A stretch of 64,000 nucleotides of DNA from Parvimonas micra (GCF_900637905.1 NZ_LR134472.1:434001-498000); one strand, 5' to 3'. Positions 8,909 to 18,906 are shown, counted from the first letter of the stretch. Numbers and translations: made by a program. Notes: generated by a model from the letters alone, not told the origin.

Positions 8909-10306
8909 TTAATTACTTTTATAAACTATAACCGGAGTATTTATCTCAACATTTTCGTAAATTTGTTTTACTTTATCCAGCGGTGTATTTATACAACCAT
9001 AGCTACCTGATGTTTTGTAGATGTTTCCGCCAAATTTTCCATTTCTCCAAGGTGCGTCGTGAATTCCTACGCCTGTCCAATTTATCGGCATCCAATAGTC
9101 GACATGTGCAACATAATTATATCCTAGTGGAGATAATCCTTTTAGATTTCTGTCTTTTTCTCTACTCCAAACTTTCATAACTCCAATCGGTGTCTCAACC
9201 TTTTTGCTTACATCTCCTGTAACTATATCTGTTTCTAAAAGAAGTTTTCCTTCTTTATAAAGCCACATATGTTGTCTAGTTAAATCAATTTCAATGTAAG
9301 TATTACCTATATCATCCTCTTTGTCATAATATAATCCTTTGTGTATGAATACAGGCTCAATAGATTCAGATTTAAAATTCAATAGCTTTTCAACTAAAAG
9401 GTCTTTCGTCTTATTAACATCAATCTGCCAACCATATATTCCATCTTTACCAGGAACTGTAATTTCTCCTTTTCCGGTAGTTTTAAATTTTCTATCCATT
9501 CCAAAAGTGTCATATTTGATCGCAAGTCTTCTTACATAATCTCTCGCCTTTTGTTCATCCGGCTTTAGTTCACCATCAACAAAGGTAAAAATATTTGCTA
9601 AAAGTTCACCGTCTAAAACTTCTTTATTTGAACCGATATTAATTTCATATTTTAATTTTGAAATTTTTTCATATTTTGAAAGAGCATCTTGCAGTGATTT
9701 ATCATCTTTTTTTAACTTCGGTTGTTCTGAAATTTTACTCATATCAATACTTTCTTTTCTTTCAGACAACGCAATCAAAATAGCCTCTTTTAATTTTTCT
9801 TTAGTTGTGTAAGTTCCCATGATTTCACTTTGTATGGCATACTTACCGTCCTTATATACAATCTTAGCATCTTCAGGATGTTTTAAGCCCTTTAAAATTA
9901 AAGTATTTTTTAAAAACTCTTCAAACTTATCATTATCATAACTTACATTCACTTCTAATTTAAAATCACGACTTGTGAAAAATGCTAACGGCCAAGCGAA
10001 TTGATTTTGTAAAATTTTTTTGTCAGCTAAATATTCTTCCTTATAATTTATCTTTTCAGGTTTAAAAAAATCACTCTTTCCGTCAGAACGATTTAATTTA
10101 ATGGAAACATCTGTCCAATCTTTGTTAAAAACATCATCTATCATTACATAACTTACATCATTCCCATTTACTTTAGTATTAGGTAGAGCTATAAAGGAAA
10201 ATATAATAACACCTAATAAATAAATCGATATAAATAGCGCTCCGAAAAATATGCTTATCTTTTTTATTAATTTTTTTCTTGATGTTTTTTTGTTATCTTC
10301 TATCAA
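8909..10306 (-). CDS. L,D-transpeptidase (YkuD) with peptidoglycan-binding domains
   Basis: Cross-links or modifies peptidoglycan outside the membrane. The protein of about 465 residues has a basic N terminus and one membrane anchor (around residues 15-40). A long middle region resembling tandem PG_binding_4 domains follows, then a C-terminal YkuD domain with the catalytic pattern HDAPW...SGSYGCINT (Cys about 438). The preferred start is a TTG at 10304-10306, which has GGAGG 8 bases before it; the upstream ATG (10321) overlaps that ribosome binding site. It is monocistronic between repeats and ppsR-type gene and divergent from the latter. Confidence 0.93.
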   Translation of the reverse strand: MIEDNKKTSRKKLIKKISIFFGALFISIYLLGVIIFSFIALPNTKVNGNDVSYVMIDDVFNKDWTDVSIKLNRSDGKSDFFKPEKINYKEEYLADKKILQNQFAWPLAFFTSRDFKLEVNVSYDNDKFEEFLKNTLILKGLKHPEDAKIVYKDGKYAIQSEIMGTYTTKEKLKEAILIALSERKESIDMSKISEQPKLKKDDKSLQDALSKYEKISKLKYEINIGSNKEVLDGELLANIFTFVDGELKPDEQKARDYVRRLAIKYDTFGMDRKFKTTGKGEITVPGKDGIYGWQIDVNKTKDLLVEKLLNFKSESIEPVFIHKGLYYDKEDDIGNTYIEIDLTRQHMWLYKEGKLLLETDIVTGDVSKKVETPIGVMKVWSREKDRNLKGLSPLGYNYVAHVDYWMPINWTGVGIHDAPWRNGKFGGNIYKTSGSYGCINTPLDKVKQIYENVEINTPVIVYKSN

Positions 10307-10467
10307 AAAATACACCTCCATTTTTGTGAAAATATATTATTATATACCATAAATTTAAGTATTATAATCATTCTATTTAATTATATTAATATATCAAAAG
10401 AATATTAAACTAACATTATCATCTAATTTTATCATATTTAATTTTAAAAGTAAAATAATTAAAAAAC

Positions 10468-10496
10468 TTGTATTTCTTTAGTTAAAAGTTTATAAT
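10468..10496 (+). promoter_or_regulatory. Promoter of the PPDK regulator-ppdK operon
   Basis: TTGTAT (10468-10473), a 17-bp spacer and TATAAT (10491-10496) lie 23 bp upstream of the regulator ATG. Confidence 0.75.
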
Positions 10497-10519
10497 ATAT
10501 TTAGTAAGGAGGAAAATAA

Positions 10520-11326
10520 ATGCTTAATATTTTTTTAATTTCCGACTCTACGGGAGAAACAGCGGAACAACTTGCACGTGCCGCTCTTGCTCAGTTTAAC
10601 AACATTGAGTATTCTCTTGAAAGATTTTCTCATATAAGAGAATTTTCGGATCTTTCTGAGATACTAAACAAATGTAAAGAAACTGAGAATTCTATTTTAT
10701 TTTATTCTTTGGTTGACGCTCCACTTTTGGATTATGTTAAAAAGTTTTCAGAATTACATTCTATAACAAATGTAGATTTACTTTCTGCGTCCATTTTAGC
10801 TATTCAAAGAGTGAGTAATATTACTCCTGGAAATACACCAGGTGCTCTTAGAAAACTGAACGAAGAATATTTTAAAAGAATTGACTCTATTGAATTTGCA
10901 GTTCGTTATGACGATGGAAAAGATCCAAGAGGAGTTTTGATTGCAGATCTTGTAATAATTGGAATTTCTCGTACATCAAAAACGCCTCTGTCAATGTATC
11001 TTGCAAATAAAAATATTAGAGTTGCAAATATTCCTCTGGTACCAGAAACACCTGTACCTGAAGAATTATTCCAAGTTTCGCCTAAAAAAATTATAGGCCT
11101 AACTAACACACCCGAAAAGTTGGAAAGCATAAGAAAGGAAAGACTGAAATCTTTAGGTCTCCCTGATAATAGTATTTATTCAAATTCAAATAGAATACTT
11201 GAAGAACTTGAATATTCTAGCCGAATAATGAAAAAAATAGGCTGTCCTGTAATAGATGTATCAGCAAAAGCTATCGAAGAAACAGCTGACATTATCTTAA
11301 AACATCTATTAAAAATTAATAAGTAA
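10520..11326 (+). CDS. Pyruvate, phosphate dikinase regulatory protein (DUF299)
   Basis: A bifunctional ADP-dependent kinase and Pi-dependent phosphorylase. By family knowledge it inactivates and reactivates PPDK by modifying a Thr next to its catalytic His. The 268-residue protein starts with MLNIFLISDSTGETAEQLAR, typical of the family, and has the P-loop-like GISRTSKTPLSMYLA near residue 150 and the LTNTPEKL block. The gene lies 13 bp upstream of ppdK in one operon, which supports the substrate assignment. AAGGAGG precedes the ATG. Confidence 0.94.
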   Translation: MLNIFLISDSTGETAEQLARAALAQFNNIEYSLERFSHIREFSDLSEILNKCKETENSILFYSLVDAPLLDYVKKFSELHSITNVDLLSASILAIQRVSNITPGNTPGALRKLNEEYFKRIDSIEFAVRYDDGKDPRGVLIADLVIIGISRTSKTPLSMYLANKNIRVANIPLVPETPVPEELFQVSPKKIIGLTNTPEKLESIRKERLKSLGLPDNSIYSNSNRILEELEYSSRIMKKIGCPVIDVSAKAIEETADIILKHLLKINK

Positions 11327-11339
11327 TTGGAGGAAAAAA

Positions 11340-13964
11340 ATGAGCAAATTTGTTTACAATTTTGATGAAGGCAATAAAGACATGAGAGCTTTATTAGGTG
11401 GTAAAGGTGCCAACCTTGCCGAAATGACTAACATTGGACTAAATGTTCCTTTTGGTTTTACTATTACTACAGAAGCTTGTAATAATTTTTACAAAAATGA
11501 TGAAAAAATTTCTGAAAGTCTAATTGAAGAAATAAAAAATCACATTAAAGACTGTGAAAACAAGCTACAAAAAAGTTTTTCAAGTACAGAAAATCCTCTA
11601 TTATTTTCTGTAAGAAGTGGTGCCGTTATATCAATGCCTGGTATGATGGATACTATTCTTAACTTAGGTCTTAACGATAAATCAGTTATCGGTCTTGCAA
11701 ATTCTACAAATAATGAAAGATTTGCATTTGATAGTTACAGAAGATTTATCCAAATGTTCAGCGACGTTGCTATGGAAATTCCAAAAATTTACTTTGAAAA
11801 TGAACTTGACAGAATTAAGGAAGAAAAAAATGTAAAAATGGATACTGAATTAACTGCTGAAGATTTAAAAATTTTAGTTGAAAAATTTAAGAAAATTTTT
11901 AAACAAGAAACAGGGAAAGAATTTCCACAAGACCCAATCGAACAATTAATCATAGCTATTAAAGCAGTTTTCAAATCTTGGATGAATCCTAGAGCTATCG
12001 TTTATAGAAAATTAAATGGTATTGACGATTCACTAGGAACTGCTGTAAATGTTCAAGCAATGGTATTTGGTAATATGGGTAACACAAGTGGTACTGGTGT
12101 AGCTTTTTCTCGTAATCCAAGTACTGGAGAAAATAAATTATTCGGAGAATTTTTAATGAATGCACAAGGTGAAGACGTTGTTGCAGGTATTAGAACTCCT
12201 GAATCAATTGAAAAGCTAAAAGAAATTATGCCAGAAGTTTATGATGAATTCTTAAGAATTGCAAAAACTTTAGAAAAACATTACAAAGATATGCAAGACT
12301 TGGAATTTACTATTGAAAAAGGTAAATTATACTTATTACAAACAAGAAATGGAAAAAGAACTACAGATGCTGCAATCAATGTAGCAGTAGATTTAGTTAA
12401 TGAAGGATTAATTTCAAAAGAAGAAGCTATTTTAAGAGTTGAACCAAAGAGTTTAGACCAACTTCTTCACCCTATCTTCAATGCTGAAATGATGAAAAAC
12501 ACTCCTATCTTGGCAAGAGGACTAGCTGCTTCTCCAGGAGCTGCAAGTGGTAAAGTTTATTTCCACTCAAGAGATATAGTTGATGCAGTTAAATCAGGAG
12601 AAAAAGTAATCTTAGTTCGTCAAGAAACTTCTCCAGAAGACATCGAAGGAATGGTTGAAGCTGAAGGTATTTTAACTGCTAGAGGTGGTATGACTTCTCA
12701 CGCAGCAGTAGTTGCAAGAGGTATGGGTAAATGTTGTATCGCTGGAGCAAGTGAAATCAAGGTTGATGAAATCGAAAGAGTTATAAAAACTCAAAACGAA
12801 GTTATCAAAGAAGGAGATGTAATTTCTCTTGATGGAACAACAGGAATTATTTACAAAGGCGAAATTGAAAAATTAAATCCACAATTAACTGGAAACTTTA
12901 AAATCTTTATGGATTGGGTAAATGAAATTAAAGTTTTAGGAGTTAGAGCAAATGCAGATAACCCTAGAGATGCAAAACAAGCTGTTGAATTTGGAGCTGA
13001 AGGAATTGGACTTTGTAGAACTGAACATATGTTCTTTGACAAAGATAGAATTCCTGTTGTAAGACAAATGATTCTTTCAGAAAATACTGAACAAAGAGTT
13101 GAAGCATTAGAAAAAATTAGACCAATGCAAGAAAAAGATTTCTATGATATCTACTCTGTATTAAAAGAAAAATCAGTAACAATCAGATTACTTGATCCAC
13201 CTCTACATGAATTCTTACCTTATGAAGACGAAGATATTAAAAACTTAGCAAAAGAAATGAATATCGACGAAGGTCATCTAAGAGATGTAATCACAGATTT
13301 GGAAGAAGTAAACCCAATGCTTGGACACAGAGGTTGTAGACTAGCAGTTACTTATCCTGAAATATATAGAATGCAAGCAAAAGCTATAATAAATGCTGCA
13401 ATAAAAGCACAAAAAGATTTGAATATCTCAATTACTCCTGAAATAATGATTCCATTAGTTGGAGAACTCGAAGAATTAAAATATGTAAAAAGAGAAATCG
13501 TTGAAGAAATCGAAATGACTCTAAAAGAATTGAACGAAAACATTAAGTACAAAATTGGAACAATGATTGAAATTCCTAGAGCTGCCCTACTTGCTGATGA
13601 AATCGCAACAGAAGCTGAATTCTTTAGTTATGGTACAAATGACTTAACACAAATGACATTCGGTTTTTCAAGAGATGATGCTGGAAAATTCTTAAACGAA
13701 TACGAAAACAAAAAAATATTCGACTTTAATCCTTTTGCAAAATTGGATCAAAAAGGTGTTGGTAAATTAGTAAAAATGTCTTTCAAACTTGGAAGAGAAA
13801 CAAACCCTCATCTTCATGTAGGAATTTGTGGTGAACACGGTGGCGATCCTGATACAATTGAATTCTTAAATTCTGTAGGAATCGACTATGTATCATGTTC
13901 TCCTTTCAGAGTGCCAATCGCAAGACTTGCAGCAGCACAAGCAAAAATTAAACAAAGTAGATAA
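11340..13964 (+). CDS. ppdK: Pyruvate, phosphate dikinase
   Basis: Interconverts pyruvate, ATP and Pi with PEP, AMP and PPi. The 874-residue length is standard. An N-terminal ATP-grasp domain contains GGKGANLAEM (about 18-27). A central phosphohistidine domain with GGMTSHAAVVARG holds the catalytic His near residue 456, preceded by the Thr that the regulator modifies. The C-terminal PEP-binding TIM barrel includes the GICGEHGGDP motif with the conserved Cys. Codon use is markedly more optimised than in neighbours, so it is probably highly expressed. It may serve as the glycolytic pyruvate-forming enzyme; no pyruvate kinase gene lies in this window. Confidence 0.98.
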   Translation: MSKFVYNFDEGNKDMRALLGGKGANLAEMTNIGLNVPFGFTITTEACNNFYKNDEKISESLIEEIKNHIKDCENKLQKSFSSTENPLLFSVRSGAVISMPGMMDTILNLGLNDKSVIGLANSTNNERFAFDSYRRFIQMFSDVAMEIPKIYFENELDRIKEEKNVKMDTELTAEDLKILVEKFKKIFKQETGKEFPQDPIEQLIIAIKAVFKSWMNPRAIVYRKLNGIDDSLGTAVNVQAMVFGNMGNTSGTGVAFSRNPSTGENKLFGEFLMNAQGEDVVAGIRTPESIEKLKEIMPEVYDEFLRIAKTLEKHYKDMQDLEFTIEKGKLYLLQTRNGKRTTDAAINVAVDLVNEGLISKEEAILRVEPKSLDQLLHPIFNAEMMKNTPILARGLAASPGAASGKVYFHSRDIVDAVKSGEKVILVRQETSPEDIEGMVEAEGILTARGGMTSHAAVVARGMGKCCIAGASEIKVDEIERVIKTQNEVIKEGDVISLDGTTGIIYKGEIEKLNPQLTGNFKIFMDWVNEIKVLGVRANADNPRDAKQAVEFGAEGIGLCRTEHMFFDKDRIPVVRQMILSENTEQRVEALEKIRPMQEKDFYDIYSVLKEKSVTIRLLDPPLHEFLPYEDEDIKNLAKEMNIDEGHLRDVITDLEEVNPMLGHRGCRLAVTYPEIYRMQAKAIINAAIKAQKDLNISITPEIMIPLVGELEELKYVKREIVEEIEMTLKELNENIKYKIGTMIEIPRAALLADEIATEAEFFSYGTNDLTQMTFGFSRDDAGKFLNEYENKKIFDFNPFAKLDQKGVGKLVKMSFKLGRETNPHLHVGICGEHGGDPDTIEFLNSVGIDYVSCSPFRVPIARLAAAQAKIKQSR

Positions 13965-13989
13965 AATTTAACTAAAAGAAATATAAAAC

Positions 13990-14018
13990 AAAATGGATAG
14001 CGAAATGCTATCCATTTT
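13990..14018 (+). terminator. Terminator after ppdK
   Basis: Perfect 12-bp stem AAAATGGATAGC / GCTATCCATTTT with a 5-base loop, 25 bp after the ppdK stop. It may also serve the convergent gene at 14046. Confidence 0.85.
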
Positions 14019-14045
14019 AATTTATATATACAGCAAATATGACCC

Positions 14046-14405
14046 CTAAGATTTTCCGTCTTCAACATATTTCACATAAAGTGCTAAAATAGCACAAAAG
14101 AGAAATCCAAAAAAACTAAATGAAACTAAATATTTATTTTCATAAATTAAAGCTCTCTCTAAAATTTTAGAACTTAACATAATATCCCCAGCGAAAGAAA
14201 TTACAATAAGTTTATTTTTAAACTTGAAAATATATAGAATAATTTTTAGTATAAAAACACTAATAAATACTAGGTAAAAATATATCAAACTTCTGCAATC
14301 AATATATTCAAATAAAAATAAATATAAAGGTATGTAAATAACAATAATTAATAATATTCCTAAAAACTTTTTTATAATATTATTTTTACTTTTATCTAAC
14401 TTCAT
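14046..14405 (-). CDS. Small membrane protein of unknown function
   Basis: I do not recognise this 119-residue protein. It has four hydrophobic segments (about 12-30, 38-60, 65-80, 92-112), a Lys-rich N terminus, and no catalytic motif. GAGG precedes the ATG. It lies 60 bp downstream of the TfoX-domain gene on the same strand and may share its transcript. It faces the ppdK terminator. It could be a spurious low-conservation ORF, but the ribosome binding site and clean membrane topology argue that it is real. Confidence 0.6.
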   Translation of the reverse strand: MKLDKSKNNIIKKFLGILLIIVIYIPLYLFLFEYIDCRSLIYFYLVFISVFILKIILYIFKFKNKLIVISFAGDIMLSSKILERALIYENKYLVSFSFFGFLFCAILALYVKYVEDGKS

Positions 14406-14465
14406 TTTGTATTCCTCACTCTATCCAATTTGTAGTCTGCTCAAAATTTGTAAAAAATCTTCTTT

Positions 14466-14786
14466 TTATTTTTTCTTTTTAGTTTTAGGGAAAGGCAATT
14501 CATCATACATTGTTTCAAATAAGCCTTTTAGATACATTTTATCTTCCACATCATCAACCAAAAGCATTTCCTTTGCTCCTTCGTAAGGCAATTGAAATTG
14601 TACCTCAGAAACATAGTCAATAGCTTTCTTTGTAGCTTTTACTAAAAATCTGTCATCATATATTCCACCTATAACTTTTTCTTTATAATAGATAATATAT
14701 TCTCCCATCATCGCCCTATATTTTATATCTTCAAGTTCAGATAACTGTTCCAAGATATATTCTAAATATTCTTTACTTGATGCCAT
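14466..14786 (-). CDS. TfoX N-terminal domain protein
   Basis: This 106-residue protein matches the TfoX_N domain: helical start, RAMMGEYIIYYKEKVIGGIYDD, LVKATKKA, then YEGAKEMLLVDD and a Lys-rich tail. In proteobacteria this domain is part of the Sxy/TfoX competence regulator. In Firmicutes it occurs alone, without the C-terminal helix-hairpin-helix domain, and its role is undefined. No other competence gene is nearby, so a competence function is not supported here. RBS CTCC complement (GGAGG) precedes the ATG. Confidence 0.85.
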   Translation of the reverse strand: MASSKEYLEYILEQLSELEDIKYRAMMGEYIIYYKEKVIGGIYDDRFLVKATKKAIDYVSEVQFQLPYEGAKEMLLVDDVEDKMYLKGLFETMYDELPFPKTKKKK

Positions 14787-14809
14787 AATAACCTCCTAAA
14801 ACAAAAAAA

Positions 14810-16246
14810 TTAAATGTAGATTTTTTTAAAATCTTCTTGTTTAATTAAAAATTCATCATGTGTTGCAACTAAAACAATTTTATTCTTATCTTTTAAGTTA
14901 TTTAAAATTTCAAAAATGATTTGCTTTTTATCTTCTTGCAAATAATTAGTAGGTTCATCTACTAAATAAACATCAGCATCTATTCCATTTAAACAATTCA
15001 AATAATATAGTTTTTTCTGCCCCATAGATTTTTTTGTTAAATCTTCATCTATAAAAAATTCACTGTCTAAAACCTCACTATTTAAAAAGAAAATATTATT
15101 ATAGTATTCGTTTTTTCTAGTAAAATCATTTATCAATATTTCACCACTATATCTTTCTGTTACCCCTAAAATATTTGTAAATAATGTTGTTTTTCCGGAG
15201 CCGTTTTCTCCTAAAATTAAATAAACATTACCTTTCTCGAATTTTTCATTTACCATAGTTTTTCCAAGTAAGGAATAGTCTTTAAGTTCTAAACTATCAA
15301 TACTATCATTATTTTCATCTAATTTTTCTACATTTAAAAATTCATAAAAATTATTTATTATTGTCTTTTTAGACATATATTCTTTATAAAAATCTACATA
15401 AAATTCGACAGGTGTCCAAAAATGAGAAACATATAAACTAAGGGCAAAAAATGCTCCAATACTTAATTTTCCCCTGTAAACTTCAATTCCTGAAATAATA
15501 TTTACAACTAAAATCATAAAATTCAGACAAGAATAAGACAAAATATTATTAAAAAAACTTTCAAATTTATATTTTTTCCTTGAATAATAATTATACTCCC
15601 TTGTTATTGTGTCAATTTTTTTGAATTTGTTATTATTATTTCTAATTAAAAATCTAAATTTATATACATCTGATAAATATTTCTTACATTTTTCAATAGT
15701 ATTAATCCAACTACCTGTTAAGATTTCAAATTTATATTCATATTTTTTAGTTAATAAAATAAAAATTGGAATTAATAACATAACTATTAAAGAAATAAGA
15801 ACAGAATATCTAAACATCATAATCAAAAGTGCAACCAAATATACAAAATTTATAATACACAAAACAGGATTTTCAAATATAAACTTATTTATTAATTCAT
15901 AGTTCTGCCCTAAATTATGATAAATATTACTGCTTTCTAACTTACTCTTCTTTTCATCAAAACATAAAATATTTTTATACACAGTATTTAATATATTTTT
16001 ATATGAATTTGTTTCACAAACTCCCAATGATATATCATCAAAATAAAAAATAATTTGAGAAAGAATATAAGCGACAACATTTAGAATAGCAAATAAAATC
16101 ATATTACTTTTATCTTTTCCAATTATGGAATCAATAAATTTTTGAGATAAAAAAGGAGAAATTATAAACATAGATTTAACTGCAAGTTTAATAAAAGCTC
16201 TTTTGTATATTAATTTTTTATCTACAAATTTAATCAGTCTAAACAT
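14810..16246 (-). CDS. ABC exporter half-transporter with reduced nucleotide-binding domain
   Basis: Fused membrane and ATPase subunit of 478 residues, against about 570-600 in the usual family. Roughly five to six membrane spans fill residues 1-280. The NBD has Walker A GENGSGKTT (about 346-354), Walker B VYLVDEPTN with the catalytic Glu, and the switch His in ATHDEF. The LSGGQ signature is replaced by KSMGQKK only about 60 residues after Walker A, and no Q-loop Gln is visible. Most of the helical subdomain is therefore missing. The frame is open throughout. It follows its partner gene by 36 bp, so it is probably one half of a heterodimer. Substrate unknown. Confidence 0.82.
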   Translation of the reverse strand: MFRLIKFVDKKLIYKRAFIKLAVKSMFIISPFLSQKFIDSIIGKDKSNMILFAILNVVAYILSQIIFYFDDISLGVCETNSYKNILNTVYKNILCFDEKKSKLESSNIYHNLGQNYELINKFIFENPVLCIINFVYLVALLIMMFRYSVLISLIVMLLIPIFILLTKKYEYKFEILTGSWINTIEKCKKYLSDVYKFRFLIRNNNNKFKKIDTITREYNYYSRKKYKFESFFNNILSYSCLNFMILVVNIISGIEVYRGKLSIGAFFALSLYVSHFWTPVEFYVDFYKEYMSKKTIINNFYEFLNVEKLDENNDSIDSLELKDYSLLGKTMVNEKFEKGNVYLILGENGSGKTTLFTNILGVTERYSGEILINDFTRKNEYYNNIFFLNSEVLDSEFFIDEDLTKKSMGQKKLYYLNCLNGIDADVYLVDEPTNYLQEDKKQIIFEILNNLKDKNKIVLVATHDEFLIKQEDFKKIYI

Positions 16247-16282
16247 ATATCACCTCAAGCTAAATTTTTTAGTTACTATTTA

Positions 16283-17845
16283 TTATATAAAAATACTTTT
16301 TGTAAAGTATTTTTCATCTATATATTTATGATCTATAACTATTATTGTTTTTGACTGCAAAAATTTCATAACATCGTCAAATATTTCATAAAAAAGAGAT
16401 TCATCAAGCCCTGTACTTATTTCATCAAAAATATATAATTCACAATCTTTATACAATGCTCTGGCTAAAAGTAATCTTGTTTTTTCTCCACCTGATAAGG
16501 TGCTACTATCAAATCCGATGCTATTATCTGAATATTTTTCAATAACTTCTTCTAATCTACATATCTTTATTATTTGTTTCAATTTTTCTTTTTCAATATT
16601 CGATTTGAAAGTAATATTATCTATGATTGACATATTAAATAATTTATTTTCTTGAAAAACTGCCGATAAAGATATTGTTTTATTTTTCTTTCCATCAATT
16701 AAGATATTTCCTGAAGTAGGCTTATACAAATTTGTAATCAATTTTGCTAATGATGATTTTCCAGAACCAGTTCTTCCATTAATCTTAACTTTATCATTTT
16801 TATTAATAATAAAATTAAATTCACTTAAAATTTGATTATCACCATAGTTCAATGAAACATCTTTAAATTCAATAACATTAAAGTTTTTCTGTAAATCAAT
16901 ATTTTCTCTTTCAAGCATTTCAAAAGTATTGTCTATTCTCTTAACAGAGTTTTTAAATGCTGAAATTTCTTTTTGATTTTCTATTATATTAAATATCGGG
17001 TCAGTAATCATAGATGCATATAAAATTATTGCAATCAACGCACCAATGGACAAATTATTTTGACTGACACGAATTCCTCCGATAAGAATCAAAATAGCCA
17101 TAATTAGATTAAACAACAATCTTACAAGTGTTTGAGAAATATTTTTTATATTTACAATTTTTTTATCCAATTTATTTAATTTGCTATTTTCAGAAGTAAA
17201 ATCCTTACTAAAAAATTTTTCTTTATTAAATAATTTTATATCTCTTGCACCAACGATAATATCAAATAATTTATTTATAACATTTAATCTCTGAATTTGA
17301 CTCCTTTCGGAAGCAATTTCCGAACTATTTAAAATTTTTTGAATAAGAATCGTTGATACAGAAGAAATAAGCAACATTGATATTAACATAATATAATCAT
17401 ACTTTATTATTATAATTGCACCTATAATAAAACTTGATATTGAAAAACCTAATCCAAAAACTAAAGGAATAATTTTATCATCAAGTGATTTTAAATCATC
17501 AATTATAGAATTAAAAACATTACTTCCCCCAATTTTTTCAAGCAAATCAATTTTTGTATTGAGAATACTTTCAATAATTTCATCTTTTATATCTCTATTT
17601 AGATTCAATTCAAACTTTGACCCAAAATTTATAAGAATTATCTTAAATAAATCAATTAAAATATATATAAGTGAATACAATATAATATATTTAAAAAACT
17701 CGACTGTATAACCAGTAGTCAAAGAATCTATAACTTTTTGAATTAATACCATAGGAAAAATGCTGAAACTTCCGACAATAATTCCAGATATAAATAATAT
17801 AATTATTTTATGAATATTCTTTTTATACTTACTTTTTATCATCAC
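16283..17845 (-). CDS. ABC exporter half-transporter (ATP-binding/permease)
   Basis: This 520-residue fused subunit has about six membrane spans (around 10-290) and a complete NBD. Walker A is GRTGSGKSS, the Q-loop is AVFQENK, the signature is LSGGEKTR, Walker B is LYIFDEIST with the catalytic Glu, and the switch His is in VIDHKYI. It is the catalytically complete partner of the degenerate half downstream. The pair resembles exporters for peptides or bacteriocins, but no candidate peptide gene lies beside it. AGGAG precedes the start; the second ATG (17842) is an alternative. Confidence 0.85.
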   Translation of the reverse strand: MMIKSKYKKNIHKIIILFISGIIVGSFSIFPMVLIQKVIDSLTTGYTVEFFKYIILYSLIYILIDLFKIILINFGSKFELNLNRDIKDEIIESILNTKIDLLEKIGGSNVFNSIIDDLKSLDDKIIPLVFGLGFSISSFIIGAIIIIKYDYIMLISMLLISSVSTILIQKILNSSEIASERSQIQRLNVINKLFDIIVGARDIKLFNKEKFFSKDFTSENSKLNKLDKKIVNIKNISQTLVRLLFNLIMAILILIGGIRVSQNNLSIGALIAIILYASMITDPIFNIIENQKEISAFKNSVKRIDNTFEMLERENIDLQKNFNVIEFKDVSLNYGDNQILSEFNFIINKNDKVKINGRTGSGKSSLAKLITNLYKPTSGNILIDGKKNKTISLSAVFQENKLFNMSIIDNITFKSNIEKEKLKQIIKICRLEEVIEKYSDNSIGFDSSTLSGGEKTRLLLARALYKDCELYIFDEISTGLDESLFYEIFDDVMKFLQSKTIIVIDHKYIDEKYFTKSIFI

Positions 17846-17963
17846 TTTACTCCTAATTTCAACATTTTATTATGATATTTCAATACTAAATCATAATTTT
17901 ACTTTTATTATATCATACTAAAAAACTTTTTCAAAATAGTAAATTTTAAGACATAATTCATAA

Positions 17964-17987
17964 AAAAGTCGGGGTTCCCCGACTTTT
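17964..17987 (-). terminator. Terminator of psuK-psuG operon
   Basis: Perfect 11-bp stem AAAAGTCGGGG / CCCCGACTTTT with a 2-base centre, then a U-rich tail on the minus strand. It overlaps the psuG stop codon. Confidence 0.85.
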
Positions 17988-18906
17988 ATGCTAATTTTGA
18001 ATATTCTATTGCTATTTTACTTGCAAGTTTTGCGTTATTGAATACTAATCTGATGTTAGCTTCTAAGCTCTTTCCTTGTGTAAGTTTTTGAACTTTATCA
18101 AGTAAGAATGGTGTTGTATCTTTTCCTTTTATTCCATTTTCGTCTGCTTCTTTTAAAGCATCTAAAATTGTCTTGTCAATTAAATTTCTATCCATTGAAA
18201 ATTCTTCCGGAATAGGATTAGCAATTACAACTCCACCATTAAGCTCTAAATCCCATTTAGCTTTTAAAACTTTTGCAATTTCTTCTTCTGAATTTATTTT
18301 ACTAACTTTAAAATCACTTTCTCTTGTGTAAAATGCAGGTAATATATTAGTTTGGTATCCATAAACAGGAACTCCCTTTGTTTCTAAATATTCTAAAGTA
18401 AGTCCCATATCTAAAATTGATTTACATCCTGCACAAATAACTGCAACATTTGTATTTCCTAATTCTTCAAGATCTGCCGAAATATCCATAGTAGTTTCTG
18501 CTCCTCTGTGAACTCCACCGATTCCACCAGTTGCAAAAACTTTAATTCCTGCCATTTCTGCACAAATCATTGTTGCAGCAACAGTTGTTGCTCCATTTAA
18601 TTTATTAGCAACAACATAAGCTAAATCTCTTCTTGAAGTTTTTGTTACACTAAGTCCAGCTTTCCCGATTACTTCAATTTCTTCTTTTGTTAGCCCAACT
18701 TTAATTTCTCCATTTATAATAGCTATTGTAGCAGGAATTGCTCCATTTTCTCTAACAACTTTTTCAACTTCAAGAGCTGTTTCAACATTTTTAGGATAAG
18801 GCATACCATGTGATATTATTGTTGATTCCAAAGCTACAACCGGTTTATTTTCTTTAATTGCATTTTTTACTTCTTCACTAACTGTTAAATATTTTTCTAA
18901 TTTCAT
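17986..18906 (-). CDS. psuG: Pseudouridine-5'-phosphate glycosidase
   Basis: Cleaves the C-C glycosidic bond of pseudouridine 5'-phosphate to uracil and ribose 5-phosphate. The protein of about 306 residues follows the YeiN/PsuG family throughout: VALESTIISHGMPYP near the N terminus, the ATIAIINGEIKVGL block, the TSRRDL block, FATGGIGGVHRGAE, and a GGVVIANPIPEE block. The ATG at 18904-18906 follows GGAGGAAGTT; an in-frame TTG further upstream overlaps that site. It overlaps the kinase gene by 29 bp, giving a complete two-step pseudouridine salvage pathway. Confidence 0.96.
   Translation of the reverse strand: MKLEKYLTVSEEVKNAIKENKPVVALESTIISHGMPYPKNVETALEVEKVVRENGAIPATIAIINGEIKVGLTKEEIEVIGKAGLSVTKTSRRDLAYVVANKLNGATTVAATMICAEMAGIKVFATGGIGGVHRGAETTMDISADLEELGNTNVAVICAGCKSILDMGLTLEYLETKGVPVYGYQTNILPAFYTRESDFKVSKINSEEEIAKVLKAKWDLELNGGVVIANPIPEEFSMDRNLIDKTILDALKEADENGIKGKDTTPFLLDKVQKLTQGKSLEANIRLVFNNAKLASKIAIEYSKLA

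Noticed and set aside
14466-14786. Competence regulator
   Set aside because: Only the TfoX N-terminal domain is present and no competence genes surround it.
14810-17845. Lantibiotic or bacteriocin biosynthesis cluster
   Set aside because: Only the exporter pair is present; no precursor, modification enzyme or peptidase domain (no C39 domain at the N terminus).
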